The position numbers were made by a program, and so were the translations under genes. Positions 10,001-19,262 of a stretch of 36,412 nt of DNA are shown piece after piece. The stretch comes from Gammaproteobacteria bacterium (lineage in GTDB: Bacteria > Pseudomonadota > Gammaproteobacteria > Chromatiales > Chromatiaceae): contig JAAELC010000050.1 of the NCBI GenBank assembly GCA_024227135.1, forward strand, positions 1 through 36,412, in the 5' to 3' direction. The notes beneath the pieces were generated by a model. The model was given only the letters and a program-made list of their open reading frames with translations. It did no database searches and was not told where the DNA came from. How positions within the stretch are numbered: position 1 is the first letter of the stretch; the number at the start of each line of letters is the position of its first letter.

Positions 10001-10264
10001 CTGAATCCCAAGGGCAACAAAGAATTCACTATCGAGCTCGCCCGCTCCACCGAAGAGGAGAAAATGAGCCAGATTCGCCGTTTGAGAGAGTTTCAGACAA
10101 CCCATGAAAAACACGCCCAAAAGGCGCTGGAAAGAGTGAAACAGGCCGCCATCAGAAACGAAAACATCTTCGCTGAACTCGTAGAGGCCGTGCGCTACTG
10201 CTCCCTCGGCCAGATATCGAACACATTGTATGAGGTGGGGGGGCAGTACCGACGGAACATGTAA
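7028..10264 (+). CDS. icmF: Isobutyryl-CoA mutase fused with its G-protein chaperone (IcmF)
   Basis: Adenosylcobalamin-dependent carbon-skeleton mutase interconverting isobutyryl-CoA and n-butyryl-CoA; some family members act on isovaleryl- and pivalyl-CoA. It is cytoplasmic and has 1078 residues, normal for IcmF. The N-terminal B12-binding domain (about 10-145) has DGHDAAI with His23 as the expected lower cobalt ligand, then SSYQGGH and FAGGGGVI. The central MeaB-like GTPase (about 195-420) has the Walker [10 protein letters not shown] near 202, [15 protein letters not shown] and the base-recognition motif NKFD near 343. The C-terminal substrate-binding TIM-barrel mutase domain runs from about 540 to the end, with [31 protein letters not shown] and [17 protein letters not shown]-type conserved blocks. 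GGAG five bases before the ATG supports the start. The divergent LiuR-like regulator suggests induction by branched-chain or short-chain acyl metabolites. Confidence 0.96.
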   Translation: MSKSPSTKHKIRFVTAASLFDGHDAAINIMRRIFQSSGAEVIHLGHNRSVAEIVNAALQEDVQGIALSSYQGGHVEYLKYMIDMLRENDGGDVKVFAGGGGVIIPEEIKELETYGVTRIYSPEDGQKLGLQGMIRDALKRSDFDPGAKAPTDMEALEQGDRRALSRIITAMENGKLNNELRARILEAADQTGEKTPVLGITGTGGSGKSSLTDEIIRRFRLGQQDQLRIAIVAVDPTRRKTGGALLGDRIRMNAIEHPNIYMRSIATRKASGEVPDYVTDIVSACKVSGFDFIIVETPGIGQGDAGIVPLVDTSLYVMTPEFGAQSQLEKIDMLDFADFIAINKFDRKGAEDALRDVRKQVQRNQEAFSQPLEDLPVYGTIASRFNDDGVTALYKDLLARLAELGMTTSEDQLPAVDEKRSTGKTVIVPPQRARYLAEIAETVRGYKKTVDEQSRIARERQQLTETRRMLGERQTEITGLDELIAERNELLDSRASKLLEIWPEVKESYAGDEYVVRIRDREIRTSLIRTTLSGTRIPKVVLPRYEDHGELLKWLLLENLPGTFPYTAGVFAFKREGEDPTRMFAGEGDAFRTNSRFKKLSEHSDAKRLSTAFDSVTLYGCDPDERPDIYGKVGNSGVSIATLDDLEALYQGFDLCNPTTSVSMTINGPAPIILAMFLNTAIDQQTEKFQQENNRQPTDEEIGKIRDWALSNVRGTVQADILKEDQGQNTCIFSTEFALKMMGDIQEYFVHHQVRNFYSVSISGYHIAEAGANPISQLAFTLSNGFTYVETYLARGMHIDDFAPNLSYFFSNGMDPEYTVMGRVARRIWSTAMRFKYGANERSQKLKYHIQTSGRSLHAQEMDFNDIRTTLQALIAIYDNCNSLHTNAYDEAITTPTEESVRRALAVQLIINNEWGLAGNENPNQGAFIIEELTDLVEEAVLSEFESISERGGVLGAMETGYQRGKIQDESLYYEHKKHDGSLPIIGVNTFLNPKGNKEFTIELARSTEEEKMSQIRRLREFQTTHEKHAQKALERVKQAAIRNENIFAELVEAVRYCSLGQISNTLYEVGGQYRRNM

Positions 10265-10369
10265 GCCGGGAACTGGTGGGGCCCAGGAATGCTTACGGTT
10301 GCCAACAGGTCTGAATGCCTGCCAAAAGCATGGTGTCGCCGGAAAAGCCAATCCATGAGATCGACCTGA

Positions 10370-10648
10370 ATGACGAGCAACCTCTGGTTTTCAGGGGGGG
10401 TATACACCTTGACCATTCGTAACCGCGTGATCAAAGCCGCTTTGCTGTACCTGGCAAAGAACCCGGGGCGCTACGTGGGTTACTCACTGCTGCTTGAAGA
10501 GGTTGCACGAATGACAGGGATCAGGGATAGCGAGCAGATACGTGTGCAGCTATCGGAAAACCTGTTGCGATTGATACTGGGCAACGCTATCGATATCAAC
10601 GGTAACGAAACCCCTATGTTCCAGCGTAACAATCTGCTCGTTGCCTGA
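10370..10648 (+). CDS. Small protein of unknown function
   Basis: I do not recognise it. It has 92 residues from the ATG at 10370, which has a poor ribosome site. An in-frame TTG at 10409 follows an AGGGGGGG run by about 8 nt and would give 79 residues starting (M)TIRNRVIKAALLYLAKNPG, possibly the true start. The chain is predicted helical (KAALLYLAKNPGRYVGYSLL, EQIRVQLSENLLRLIL) and ends with a polar tail. The pattern fits a small winged-helix or DNA-binding fold, but no signature is decisive. It follows icmF by 105 bp in the same direction and may be read through from it. Confidence 0.45.
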   Translation: MTSNLWFSGGVYTLTIRNRVIKAALLYLAKNPGRYVGYSLLLEEVARMTGIRDSEQIRVQLSENLLRLILGNAIDINGNETPMFQRNNLLVA

Positions 10649-10700
10649 ATGGCTTCTTCGCGCAGCAATGTAACGTGCAAACCGAAAAAGCAGACTATGA

Positions 10701-10720
10701 TCCCTGGCCCGTTCCAGGGA
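10701..10720 (+). terminator. Hairpin after the small plus-strand ORF
   Basis: TCCCTGG and CCAGGGA form a 7-bp perfect stem around a 6-base loop, 53 bp beyond the stop at 10648. There is no U-run, so it is either a weak or factor-assisted terminator or a chance hairpin. Confidence 0.3.
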
Positions 10721-10829
10721 ACGTTCCAAGCCGATTATGACAGAGTCACCACCGGATCGGTTTTCAGCCGACCCGATCCCGGTGACTCGAGCATCGATCG
10801 ATATCAGGTGACCAGAACCCCGTCAATCT

Positions 10830-10853
10830 GACGGCGCACTAACCGGCGCCGTC
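10830..10853. terminator. GC-rich hairpin between convergent small genes
   Basis: GACGGCGC and GCGCCGTC form an 8-bp perfect stem with an 8-base loop. The hairpin overlaps the stop codon of the minus-strand gene (10839-10841) and lies between two convergent genes, where a bidirectional terminator is expected. No T-run is present on either side. Confidence 0.4.
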
Positions 10854-11048
10854 GATTCTATTCCGATCCTCTGCTTTGTGCCTCAGACGATTCATCAGCG
10901 GTACCAGAAGACCCAGCAACGGCAATAACATCAATGCCAGCCAGACATGTTCCAGTGCATGGGCAGAGGAATGATCTCCAATATGCGCCTGGGCATTACC
11001 CGCCAGAAGAACAAGCGGTACAACAATGAAAAGGGTGTTTTTCAACAT
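10839..11048 (-). CDS. Small exported or membrane protein of unknown function
   Basis: 69 residues from ATG 11048, preceded by GGAGAA six bases upstream, a strong ribosome site. A longer frame to 11231 is not supported. It begins with a signal peptide, MLKNTLFIVVPLVLLAGNAQA, then a histidine-bearing segment HIGDHSSAHALEHVW, one membrane helix LALMLLPLLGLLVPLM, and a charged cytoplasmic-type tail RLRHKAEDRNR. Such peptides are found near metal-handling genes, and the five histidines could bind metal, but nothing else here supports that. It is transcribed towards icmF. Confidence 0.65.
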   Translation of the reverse strand: MLKNTLFIVVPLVLLAGNAQAHIGDHSSAHALEHVWLALMLLPLLGLLVPLMNRLRHKAEDRNRIDGAG

Positions 11049-11272
11049 AGTTCTCCAGTTTGTCCATACAGTCCGATACCTTTGAATCAGGTCATCCACG
11101 ATCAAGCTGGCAGAACCTGCCCGCCACACACCTGGCAAATGGCCGTTTCTGCTCCACCAACAACACCGTCGAGTCCTGCTCGGGGTAAACAGATACCAGA
11201 AAGTATCGTCCAGAATACGACCGGCTGGCAAGTATTGAATAAGCGATGCTCGGGACCGGCACTGTTGAATCG

Positions 11273-14200
11273 CTACGGAACCACAACCCCCGTCACCCCC
11301 TGCAACATGGAAAACAGATAAGCCTCCCCGCGCCGGATCGGAAAGTCAGGCCCTACCTGTGTGCCTGCCTGGTAACCTGCATTCTGGTATCGGCCGCTGC
11401 TGAGGGAGTGTTGTTCAAACTGGCGTGGAACCTGCACAATCATAGAGCGCCACCACAGCCCACTGCGCCAAGCCGGGGCAGTGCACGGGAACTTTCAGTC
11501 TGCCGGATAATCGCAGCCACTACAGATCAAAGAGTGAAGTAAGACCTGGCCCGTAGAAGGCGGAGAAATAAACGAACCCCATGGATGGCGTTACACCTTA
11601 CACCGGAGCTGTTTTATTACTATGGAATCTCTGCGCCGGGTGGGCAACGACATGAGGGCTTCACCTGTGATTCCTGCTGTCGCGTGGTGCTTCCCGTGAA
11701 GGTTTTACGATTGCTCATCAAACGCGACTGATGCGGTTCGCGGAGCTCACCGGCATCCTACAGGACATAGGATGGGGATCGAACCGCTGGAGTTCGACAG
11801 TCGCCGTACCCAGGCTGTTCTGTAACCAGCCAAGCAACCGCCCACAGGAGGGACTGCCCCAGGCATCGCCATCCAGTACAGGGGGCGTTATCAGATTGAG
11901 CCCTTCGACCAATGTGATATCGGGTTGATGGGGCAAACTGTCTTTTCCATCGGGAATGCCGTCGTTGTCATCATCCGGGTCGGTATTGTTGCCGACACTA
12001 TCTCCATCGGTATCGAGCCATTCTGTGGCGTCGTCCGGGAAGGCGTCCCGATCATCCGCCCACCCGTAGCGGTCCCGGTCGCCCACGGCATAGTCCTGGT
12101 CCTCGAAGTTGGATAGCAGGTTGCTGTAACTCCGGCTGGGTGGCTCGATGCTGTACACCGGGTGATCCGCAATGACCGTACCACTCCACCCATCGGGAAC
12201 GGAAACGATGCAGTGACCCCGGTCACCGGTGGTAACAGGCTCCAGGAATCCGGTCAGCATAACCTCGGATAGGCCCCTGTCGTCCGATCCATGGACGTGG
12301 CCTGAAATCGTCAGTGCAGGGGCTCCCTGGGTGGTGAACCCCCAGACCGGCCCGACACCTACTCCAATGACGTTGCGTGCCACCACCTGCCAGGCATACT
12401 GGGTGTCGTAGTCCAGCCCCAATGCGCCGATGTCGAAGAACGCTGTCCTGAGCCCCCCGCGGTCGGCAACTCGGGCCGGGGCTGTGGACTTGTTTTCGAA
12501 GTAGACGGTATAGGAGAGTTCCTCGCGCCACCGACGACGTAGCGCTGTTCACCGATTCCCGCGATACCGACCTTTTCATTGGGATCAAATGAATCAACGA
12601 CATCGAGTTTCTTCTCGTCGTCAGGTTCGTCGATATCACTATCCTTGTCTGGGTCGGGATCCGGGTCGTTCTCGGTGTCATTTTCCTGAGGGGGGTCCTG
12701 CTTATCCCAGCTTGGCGGACGAGTTCTTTTCGATCTTTCGATCCAATCATCGAACCAATCGATGATCTTGTCTGTGTCGTATTCACCTTTGTAGGAGTCT
12801 GCAACTATCTCGGCAGCATCCTGTATTGCCTCCGTTGCCTCTCTAAGCGTTACATTTTCATAATGGTCTCTATCAGAGATTAGGACGTCCTCTATAAAAT
12901 CAAAATCATCTAGTCCACTAGGATCTACGGCAACCGACGGACGGTTGCGCACGTAGCGGTAAAGATTTACATCTCTGACGTTCAAACCAATGGGATCTTC
13001 TACGACGAAACGACCCAATTCGGCTGAATAATATCGTGCACGCATGAAATACAGGCCATGAGCTTCCTTCATCACTCCGAATCGACCCGCGTAGCGGAAT
13101 GGGTTGGGTATCGACTCCGTTACTCCTAACGAGAGCCCATAGGGATCGTAGTCATACTGGTTGATTAGGTTGCCGGCGGCATCGGTCAGATGACGCGTGT
13201 GGTCAACACCGTCGAAGCCGTAGTATGACTTCTCCCCTAACGCACCGGCTCGGGCGACGAGTCCCAGTCCGTGCAGGTAGCGCGCAGTCAGGATACCGTC
13301 AGTCAGCTCAGTGGTGACATCAATCAAGCCGACAGGGTCGTAAATGAAGCGTTTCCCAGTCCCCGCGTGGCTCATCCGAATGCGGTTCCCAAGAGCGTCA
13401 TAGATGTATTCCCAGGTGTCTCCTGCAGGCCCTTCAACCTGAATCAGTCGATTATCTACGTCGTATTCGCAGGTCGTGGTACCGTTGGGATCCATCGCGG
13501 ATATTAGGTTGCCATCGTAGTCATAGCCGAGGATCATTTCGCCAGCCCGGAGATACCGATTCATCTCATCGGTGCTGTAGGCGCTGGATTCAGTGTTGTC
13601 AGCGACGCTGATACGGTTGCCCGAGGCGTCGAAGCGATATGTGACACGACGGCCTTGCGGATAGACGACTCCGGTCAGCTGTCCTTCCTTATCGTAAAGG
13701 TCACTCCGTGGTTCCTTCAGAGGTGATCATCGAAGTGCGGTTGCCGTCCAGGTCGTAGCCGTACTCGAACAAGGACTGAACATCGTCTCCCGGACCGTAG
13801 TTGACGAGGCGTTGGATCCGACCCGCGGCGTTGTACTCGTAGCGCATCCGGGTGCCGTTCCTCCTGAATTCCTCGGTGAGCCGGCCGGGTCGTAGACATA
13901 GGCCACCAACATGCCTCTGTTGTCTCTCAATTCAGCGAGGCGATTTCCCAAATCATAGCCGTACTCGAGCACATATCCTTCCTGATCAGTTCGTCTCGTT
14001 CTGCGGCCCACCGCATCGTATTCGAACTCGAACCAATATCCCTCCGGGTACTCGATCCGGGTCAGATGGTCTCCAGCATCATACGCCATCACAATGGAGC
14101 CCGTCAGGGAGTCCTGAGCCAAGATCAGATTGCCTCTGGCGTCGTAGTCGTAGTTGAAACTCCTGCCGTCGGGATAGTTCTTCCGGGTCAACTGACCCCG

Positions 14201-16935
14201 GTGGTTTCGCTCGTAGTCAATGGATTGTTGGCGCCGGTTGGTCCTGGAGACAAGATTTCCCCGAGTGTCGTAACCAAAGCTCTCCATGCTCGCATCAGGA
14301 TGGGCGATGGATGTCAGTTTTCCATACGCATCGCGGGTATAGCTGGTGTCGCTGTTGCGAGCGTCCACCAGCCGGGTGATGCGGCTATAAATAGGATCGA
14401 AGCTGGTCTTAACCAGCTGATCCGAGGGGGACTCGAATGCACTCAGGTTAGCTCTTGCGTCGTAGGCCAATGAGTAGGTGCCACCCTGGGGACCAGTGAT
14501 TTGAGAAACCAGCGCCTGCCGGTTATAAGCGAATTGCTGGGTTCCCCCATCCGGTGTCAGACGGTGCAGGACGTTGCCATCAGGTCCGATTCGTGACTTA
14601 ATCGACGTGCCCAACTCATCTATTGTCGTCAGCGTGCCGAGCTCGTCGTACGCGTAGCTCAGTCTACTTTTCCCATCCTCCGGTCCTTCGAAAATAAGTC
14701 GTCCATAGTCATCGTAGAAATAGAGGTAGCTCAAGCCATCCGGGAATCTGATTTCCGTCAAGGCGTGGGCAGAAGAGCCCCCACTCTCCCCGTTGTAGAC
14801 ATACCGGGTAGTCTGCCCGTCTGCCCCTTGAACAGCGACAAGGTGTTTGCCGCTGGCATCATAGCTGTACTGCACCGAGACGCTGCCGGAGCCGGTAACC
14901 CGCTCGATCCGTCCCGAGGCATTGTATTGGAGCAAGAGCTTTCGCCGCTTGAATGGGCGATCTCTGTCAACCTGTCTCCGGTCCATGACAGGGCGAGGGC
15001 GTTAGCGTTCGGGTCCTGAATACCGATTAGCTCGCCGGCCCCCTGGAAGCGCAACAGGATCCCATCCTCCTCGCGCAGGAGGTAATCGTCACCGGAGCGC
15101 GTGAGCTCACCGACATTACTTGCCGATCCCTGGTATCCACCGTTGTCCTGTGCCCTGAACAGTCATCCGAAGAAGGCCCCGGGTTGTTGGATGAAGACAT
15201 CCCCATTGTCCAGTACGTCGGCGTAGCGTTCATAGGTGTGGCGCCGGGTTCGTCCCAGGTCGCCGATCGAGGCGCGGGCAGAAATGGTCGGGTTGGCACG
15301 CCTGCCAAAGCTGAGTGAAAGCCCTGGCGCTGGAATATTGATGTCTTCCACCTCGAAGAACTCCGGCGGAGGGGAGTGGCTGGACGTCGCCTTAGCGAAT
15401 CAGAACCCCAGCAGTGACGAGACGTCGTAAAGTTTGGGATTGAGATAACTCTCCAGGCTCATGGTGTCTCCCACCAAACTCCCCTGCAGAGATCTCAGAT
15501 AGGTGCCGAGATAGGTAGCGTCACGGTTCAAGGACTCGAGATAGTCGGTCCAGGTATAACCCATCTGGAGCATAATGTTACCCATGACGAGGTTCCAGGC
15601 GTCGTCTTGGAAATCATCGGGCTTGAGGTCTGCAGCCAAGGTGTCCCAGTCGATAAGCCTGGAGTCCATCTTCAACCGCTTAACCCTGAACAGGATGGAG
15701 GTCCCGGCTGGTATGTCCCGAGATATGAGGACGTACACGGGGAGCCTGTTGACATCTCCGGGGGCAATGGTGCCCAGAGGAGTCTCGCTCGGGATTCCCA
15801 ATAACTGAATCGGGCCTTTTCTGTAGGGTTTCTCCTTGGAGAGGCGCATGGGCGCATCCATGTTGTTGGAGAATTGGAATATGGGTGCCGGCATCTCCGT
15901 ACCGCCATCGTTCTCATAATTGATCCAGAAGGTTGTCTGGCGCAAAGGACGCACCGCGCGGGGACCGCTGATCCAAATCTTCAGGTGTCCTGGCGCCGCA
16001 TGGGAGTAGACCTCGAAGGCGTCCTCCAGAATCAAGTCGGATTCCATTCCCGGCTTGCGTAACCTCAGATGGTAGAAGCCGTCGGGCCAGGCCGGGGTGT
16101 CCAGGGTCACGACTAAGGTGTCGCTACCGATCAGCTCCTGTGACAAAGGTCTGCGGACGCTGGCGTCGGGTCCGACGAAGTCGAGGCTTGTCTTGCTGGT
16201 GAAGCCAACTCCCTTGATCTCCATGGTACAACCCGAGCTGTCGCTGTGCCGGTTCGGCGTGATCCCGGATACCTGCAAGGAAACATTGTCGGCAGTGAGC
16301 TGGAGGCTTGTGAGGCCGCACTAGGGATCTATCGAGACCAGCACGAAGTAGGGTCCCTCCTGGGCACCGGGCACCAAGATCTGCTGGACACCCTGGGACC
16401 CGGAGGAGGCGAAGTCATGGGTTGAAGGGGTTGGCACCTTCAGGACCGGTCAGGATCAGGGTCTCCGGTTTGATGGGTTCGGAGAAGCAGAGATCCAACT
16501 GATCCAATACCCCCGGCAGCCCATCCACCGGGTTATGACCAGTCACCCTGGGGCCGGTAGTATTCGAACCGCTGACATTCCCATTCTGTATTGTCACCCG
16601 CTCAATTATCAGATCTGCGGTCTGATCCCCGGCATTGAACTGCAAGGTTCGGTTGATCTGCTGCCCGTCCAGAACCACCTGCCCTGGGTTTAAGCCATCC
16701 TCAGCTTTAATGGTCAGCCCATTGGCTTCCTCGGACTGATAGCTGAAATTGCCCAGATACTGCCCCATCCCACAAGGTGGATCACATCGTCCTGACCGTT
16801 GTCGATGGCGGTGGCCAGTGCCGTCTGGAATTCCTGGGCGTTGGTGACATGGAACTCGGCCGCATGAGCCTGAAGTGTCAGGAGAGAGAGTGCAATGGCT
16901 GCAATCCAGCGACAGGGAACGAGGGAGCTTGGCAT
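11273..16935 (-). pseudogene. Broken RHS/YD-repeat surface protein gene
   Basis: Remains of one long gene encoding an exported RHS protein. In order from 16935: a signal peptide (MPSSLVPCRWIAAIALSLL, ending AHAAEF); beta-helix start (IHL, then GQYLGNFSYQSEEANGLT); an IPT/TIG-like domain (about 16280-16050); a region of unknown type; YD repeats (about 15050-13050); the RHS core end (RYYSAELGRFVVEDPIGLN, then NLYRYVRN); a linker rich in Asp and Pro; a domain starting SFDPNEKVGIAGIGEQRY; a fibronectin-like strand pair; a thrombospondin-3 calcium repeat (DTDGDSVGNNTDPDDDNDG); and the C-terminal module shared with two neighbours. Lesions: frameshifts near 16765, 16420, 14945, 13885, 13712 and 12530, plus in-frame stops TAG 16321-16323, TGA 15400-15402 and TGA 15163-15165. 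The last open piece stops at 11718, but matching C-terminal codons (YQAGTQVGPDFPIRRGEAYL) end at a TAG at 11273-11275. Ribosome site GAGGA precedes the ATG. Confidence 0.88.
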
Positions 16936-17201
16936 TTAATGTCCTCTGTTAAAGAGCAGCGCTCTCCCGGACGTACCGCTGGCACGGACATCCCATCGCT
17001 GTGCTGCCGTCAGGCAATAAGCCGACCTTAAACCTAAAGCGAATTAGTTTACTACTGAAAATACCCGATTTTCTTTATACTTGTGCTTTACCCTACGAGA
17101 CTAAGAACTATTTTTGTCCATAAGCGCGGAATCAACACTTTTCTGACAATCCCAGCCCGTAGATCAAGTATTATTGGCATACTCTACTAATTGTCTGTCG
17201 G
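16936..17201. other. Intergenic leader of the RHS pseudogene
   Basis: No gene was seen. It is AT-rich around 17040-17110, where a promoter for the leftward pseudogene would be expected. A short hairpin (AGAGC and GCTCT, 16953-16965) sits 18 bp upstream of the old start codon. I could not match the segment to a known riboswitch. Confidence 0.4.
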
Positions 17202-17370
17202 TCAAATGATCAGGTGGAAACGTTGTTGGGCACAGCAACTGTGTCCGGCCAACACTACTGCGGTGCCTGCTGCCGTATCGTGCTTCCCGTAAAGATTCTT
17301 CGATGGCGCATCGAACGCGACCGATATCCTACGGTGGGGATCAAAACGCTGGACAGATCCCGTTCTTACG
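17202..17370 (-). pseudogene. Decayed remnant resembling the 3' end of the RHS gene
   Basis: The minus strand reads SVQRFDPHRR near 17340, matching ELQRFDPHP at the last open piece of the RHS pseudogene (11760-11790). DNA similarity continues: plus-strand GTGCTTCCCGT then AACGCGAC occurs at both 17280-17320 and 11685-11730. It is only about 100-170 bp and has no start or module end. It is the fossil of an additional copy of the C-terminal module, lying just downstream of the intact 590-residue gene. Bases 17371-17489 show nothing recognisable. Confidence 0.65.
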
Positions 17371-17489
17371 TGGGTTGGTGCTGAGCTTGCGAAGTCCAAC
17401 ACAGTTTCTGCAACAGGATGTCGGGCTTAGTGCCTCAGCGCCAGCCTACCTATTCAAAACTAAGTATCAAGTTTTCACGGACAAACCCG

Positions 17490-19262
17490 CTACGGAAGCA
17501 TCACCCCCATCACCCCCTGCAACATGGAAAACAGATAGGCCTCCCCGCGCCGGATGGGGAAGTCAGGACCTGTCCGGACACCTTCCCGGTAACCCACGGT
17601 CTGGTAACGGCCGGTACTGCTGTCGAAGTGCCGGATGCTGGCGATGGTCCCGTCGCCACCGATCGAATCGAGCAGTCCATAGGCGGTGGTACCTGCGGGC
17701 ACCCGGGTGAAGCCGGCCAGGTTCATGCCTGTCGACAGGTTGATTGCGCCGGTGACCGCCGTTCCTTGAATCACCAACTCCCGGGAGGCGGACATATGGA
17801 TACTGTAGCCTTCATTGGCTACCAGTGAAAAATTGGCTCCCTGGGGTGTACCGTCGACCACTTCGGTGATCTGCAGCGTCTGGGTGGCCTGATCGAGGCG
17901 ACTGATACGTACCAGATTCGGCGCCAGTTGCTGGGCCAGTTGCAGGGAGGTCAAACCGCCTGATGGAGCGACCGGGAACGATACAAGGTTGAAACCTTCT
18001 GTCAGGGCCAGACGTACATCGGGGAGACCGGGGTTGGTACGCTCACCGAACTCCCGTCCGTCCGTCAGGCCGTCGAGATCAAGATCGGTGGTACTTGCCG
18101 GACTTACCGACAGGTCACCGAAAAAGAGTTGTTCCCAAAGATCCGCAATAGTGTCGGTGTCGCTATCAACACCACCACGGTCGATGGCCACCCGGGCAGG
18201 TGCGTAACTGGTAACCGTACTGCTGCCATCGTTGATCACACCGTAAATATAATAGAGGCCATCGGGCACCCCTGCGGTGTTCCAGCTGTACTGATCCGAA
18301 GTATCGTCCGGGTTCTCGTCGAGCCCATCCACGATCAATGCGCTGCCGGTGCCGGTGCCGTCCTGGTCATGATGAAGACTGATCGATGCATCGGCGTCGG
18401 AGGCATCGGTCCAGCCGATGGTAATGGCCTCACCCGTGGTATAACTGGCCAGGACCGGCAGTAACAGATCCAACTGGGGCCCACCCAGCAGATCGATGGC
18501 CACCGGGTGCAGGCTGGAAACCCCGAACCCGTTACTCAGACCGAGCGTCACCTGTTCGGTCACGGTGGACTGCCAGCCCCGGCGAATCTCGATGGTCAAC
18601 TCCTTGTCACCATCCGGCTGCCAGTTACGCCCACCCGTAGTGAACAGATTGCTGAGGTTCAGATATGCCTGATTGGATGCGGTTCCATCCCCCACCACGG
18701 CTGAAACCGGATGGTCGTTTTCGTCGCTTCTGATGGTCACCAGCCAACCTCCGGGATCCGGGGCGTTGAGCGTCAGCAGCACCTGGTGAGCGCCGGCAAT
18801 AAAACTGTTCTCCCGGGTTGTGGTCACCATCGCGGGAAGATCAATCGGCCACTGAGCCGTTTCGCTGCCGCTGTCGGCAATCAGGTGATAGTAGTAGGCG
18901 GTCTGGGGCTGAGTTCCCTCAACCCTGATATGTATCAGTCCTCTTGATTCGGTTTGATCCCGCAGGTCGTACCGGGACTCATCGCGGTAGTAACCGGATT
19001 CTGCGGAAGGATCTCCACTTCTCAACGGCCCTGTCACCGTCTCCAGCTGATCGGTAATCTCCTGGGTACCGTTCTCATCGCTGTAGACCCGTAATCGTGT
19101 TGTCGACGCCTCGCTGGCATGGCCCAGCAGGGTAAAACCACTGGGTGTCACATCACTGACTTGCAGCGCTTCCAGTTGCAGCTGGGCCTGGACGCCACCG
19201 GCCTGAAACAGCACGCACAGAAAACAGGTCCAGATAACTCTTGCAGGACGCCACCGTTTCAC
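17490..19262 (-). CDS. Exported protein with calcium-loop repeats and shared C-terminal module
   Basis: 590 residues, function unknown. It starts at GTG 19262, overlapping the rhodanese stop (GTGA), which fits translational coupling. A signal peptide covers residues 1 to about 26 (WTCFLCVLFQAGGVQA). Two or three beta-sandwich domains follow: LEALQVSDVTPSGFTLLGHA is a fibronectin-III-like opening, and a further beta-rich domain spans about 150-330. A thrombospondin-3/EF-like segment (about 365-415) has DSDTDTIADLWEQLFFGDL and DLDLDGLTDGREFGERTNPG. The last 175 residues form two similar halves: EGFNLVSFPVAP to EGYSIHM, and GMNLAGFTRVPAGTTAYGLL to RRGEAYLFSM. The same module ends the 1331-residue neighbour and the RHS pseudogene. 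No sortase, PEP-CTERM or barrel signal is visible. It is probably extracytoplasmic and calcium-stabilised. Confidence 0.85.
   Translation of the reverse strand: MKRWRPARVIWTCFLCVLFQAGGVQAQLQLEALQVSDVTPSGFTLLGHASEASTTRLRVYSDENGTQEITDQLETVTGPLRSGDPSAESGYYRDESRYDLRDQTESRGLIHIRVEGTQPQTAYYYHLIADSGSETAQWPIDLPAMVTTTRENSFIAGAHQVLLTLNAPDPGGWLVTIRSDENDHPVSAVVGDGTASNQAYLNLSNLFTTGGRNWQPDGDKELTIEIRRGWQSTVTEQVTLGLSNGFGVSSLHPVAIDLLGGPQLDLLLPVLASYTTGEAITIGWTDASDADASISLHHDQDGTGTGSALIVDGLDENPDDTSDQYSWNTAGVPDGLYYIYGVINDGSSTVTSYAPARVAIDRGGVDSDTDTIADLWEQLFFGDLSVSPASTTDLDLDGLTDGREFGERTNPGLPDVRLALTEGFNLVSFPVAPSGGLTSLQLAQQLAPNLVRISRLDQATQTLQITEVVDGTPQGANFSLVANEGYSIHMSASRELVIQGTAVTGAINLSTGMNLAGFTRVPAGTTAYGLLDSIGGDGTIASIRHFDSSTGRYQTVGYREGVRTGPDFPIRRGEAYLFSMLQGVMGVMLP

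Noticed and set aside
8855-10351. 498-residue open frame on the minus strand opposite icmF
   Set aside because: Antisense shadow of a highly conserved enzyme gene; no recognisable domain and no ribosome site of note.
12223-12804. 193-residue minus-strand frame within the RHS region
   Set aside because: Out of frame with the acidic linker and the SFDPNEK domain, which continue in the other frame.
15163-15402. TGA recoding or selenocysteine in the RHS gene
   Set aside because: Many other genes here use TGA as a normal stop, and the gene also has frameshifts and a TAG stop, so decay is simpler.
11273-16935. RHS protein as a type VI effector linked to tagH
   Set aside because: It begins with a Sec signal peptide, lacks PAAR or VgrG parts, and is 5 kb or more from tagH.
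16936-17060. Possible riboswitch in the RHS leader
   Set aside because: A short hairpin is present, but I could not match c-di-GMP, SAM or other known aptamer cores.
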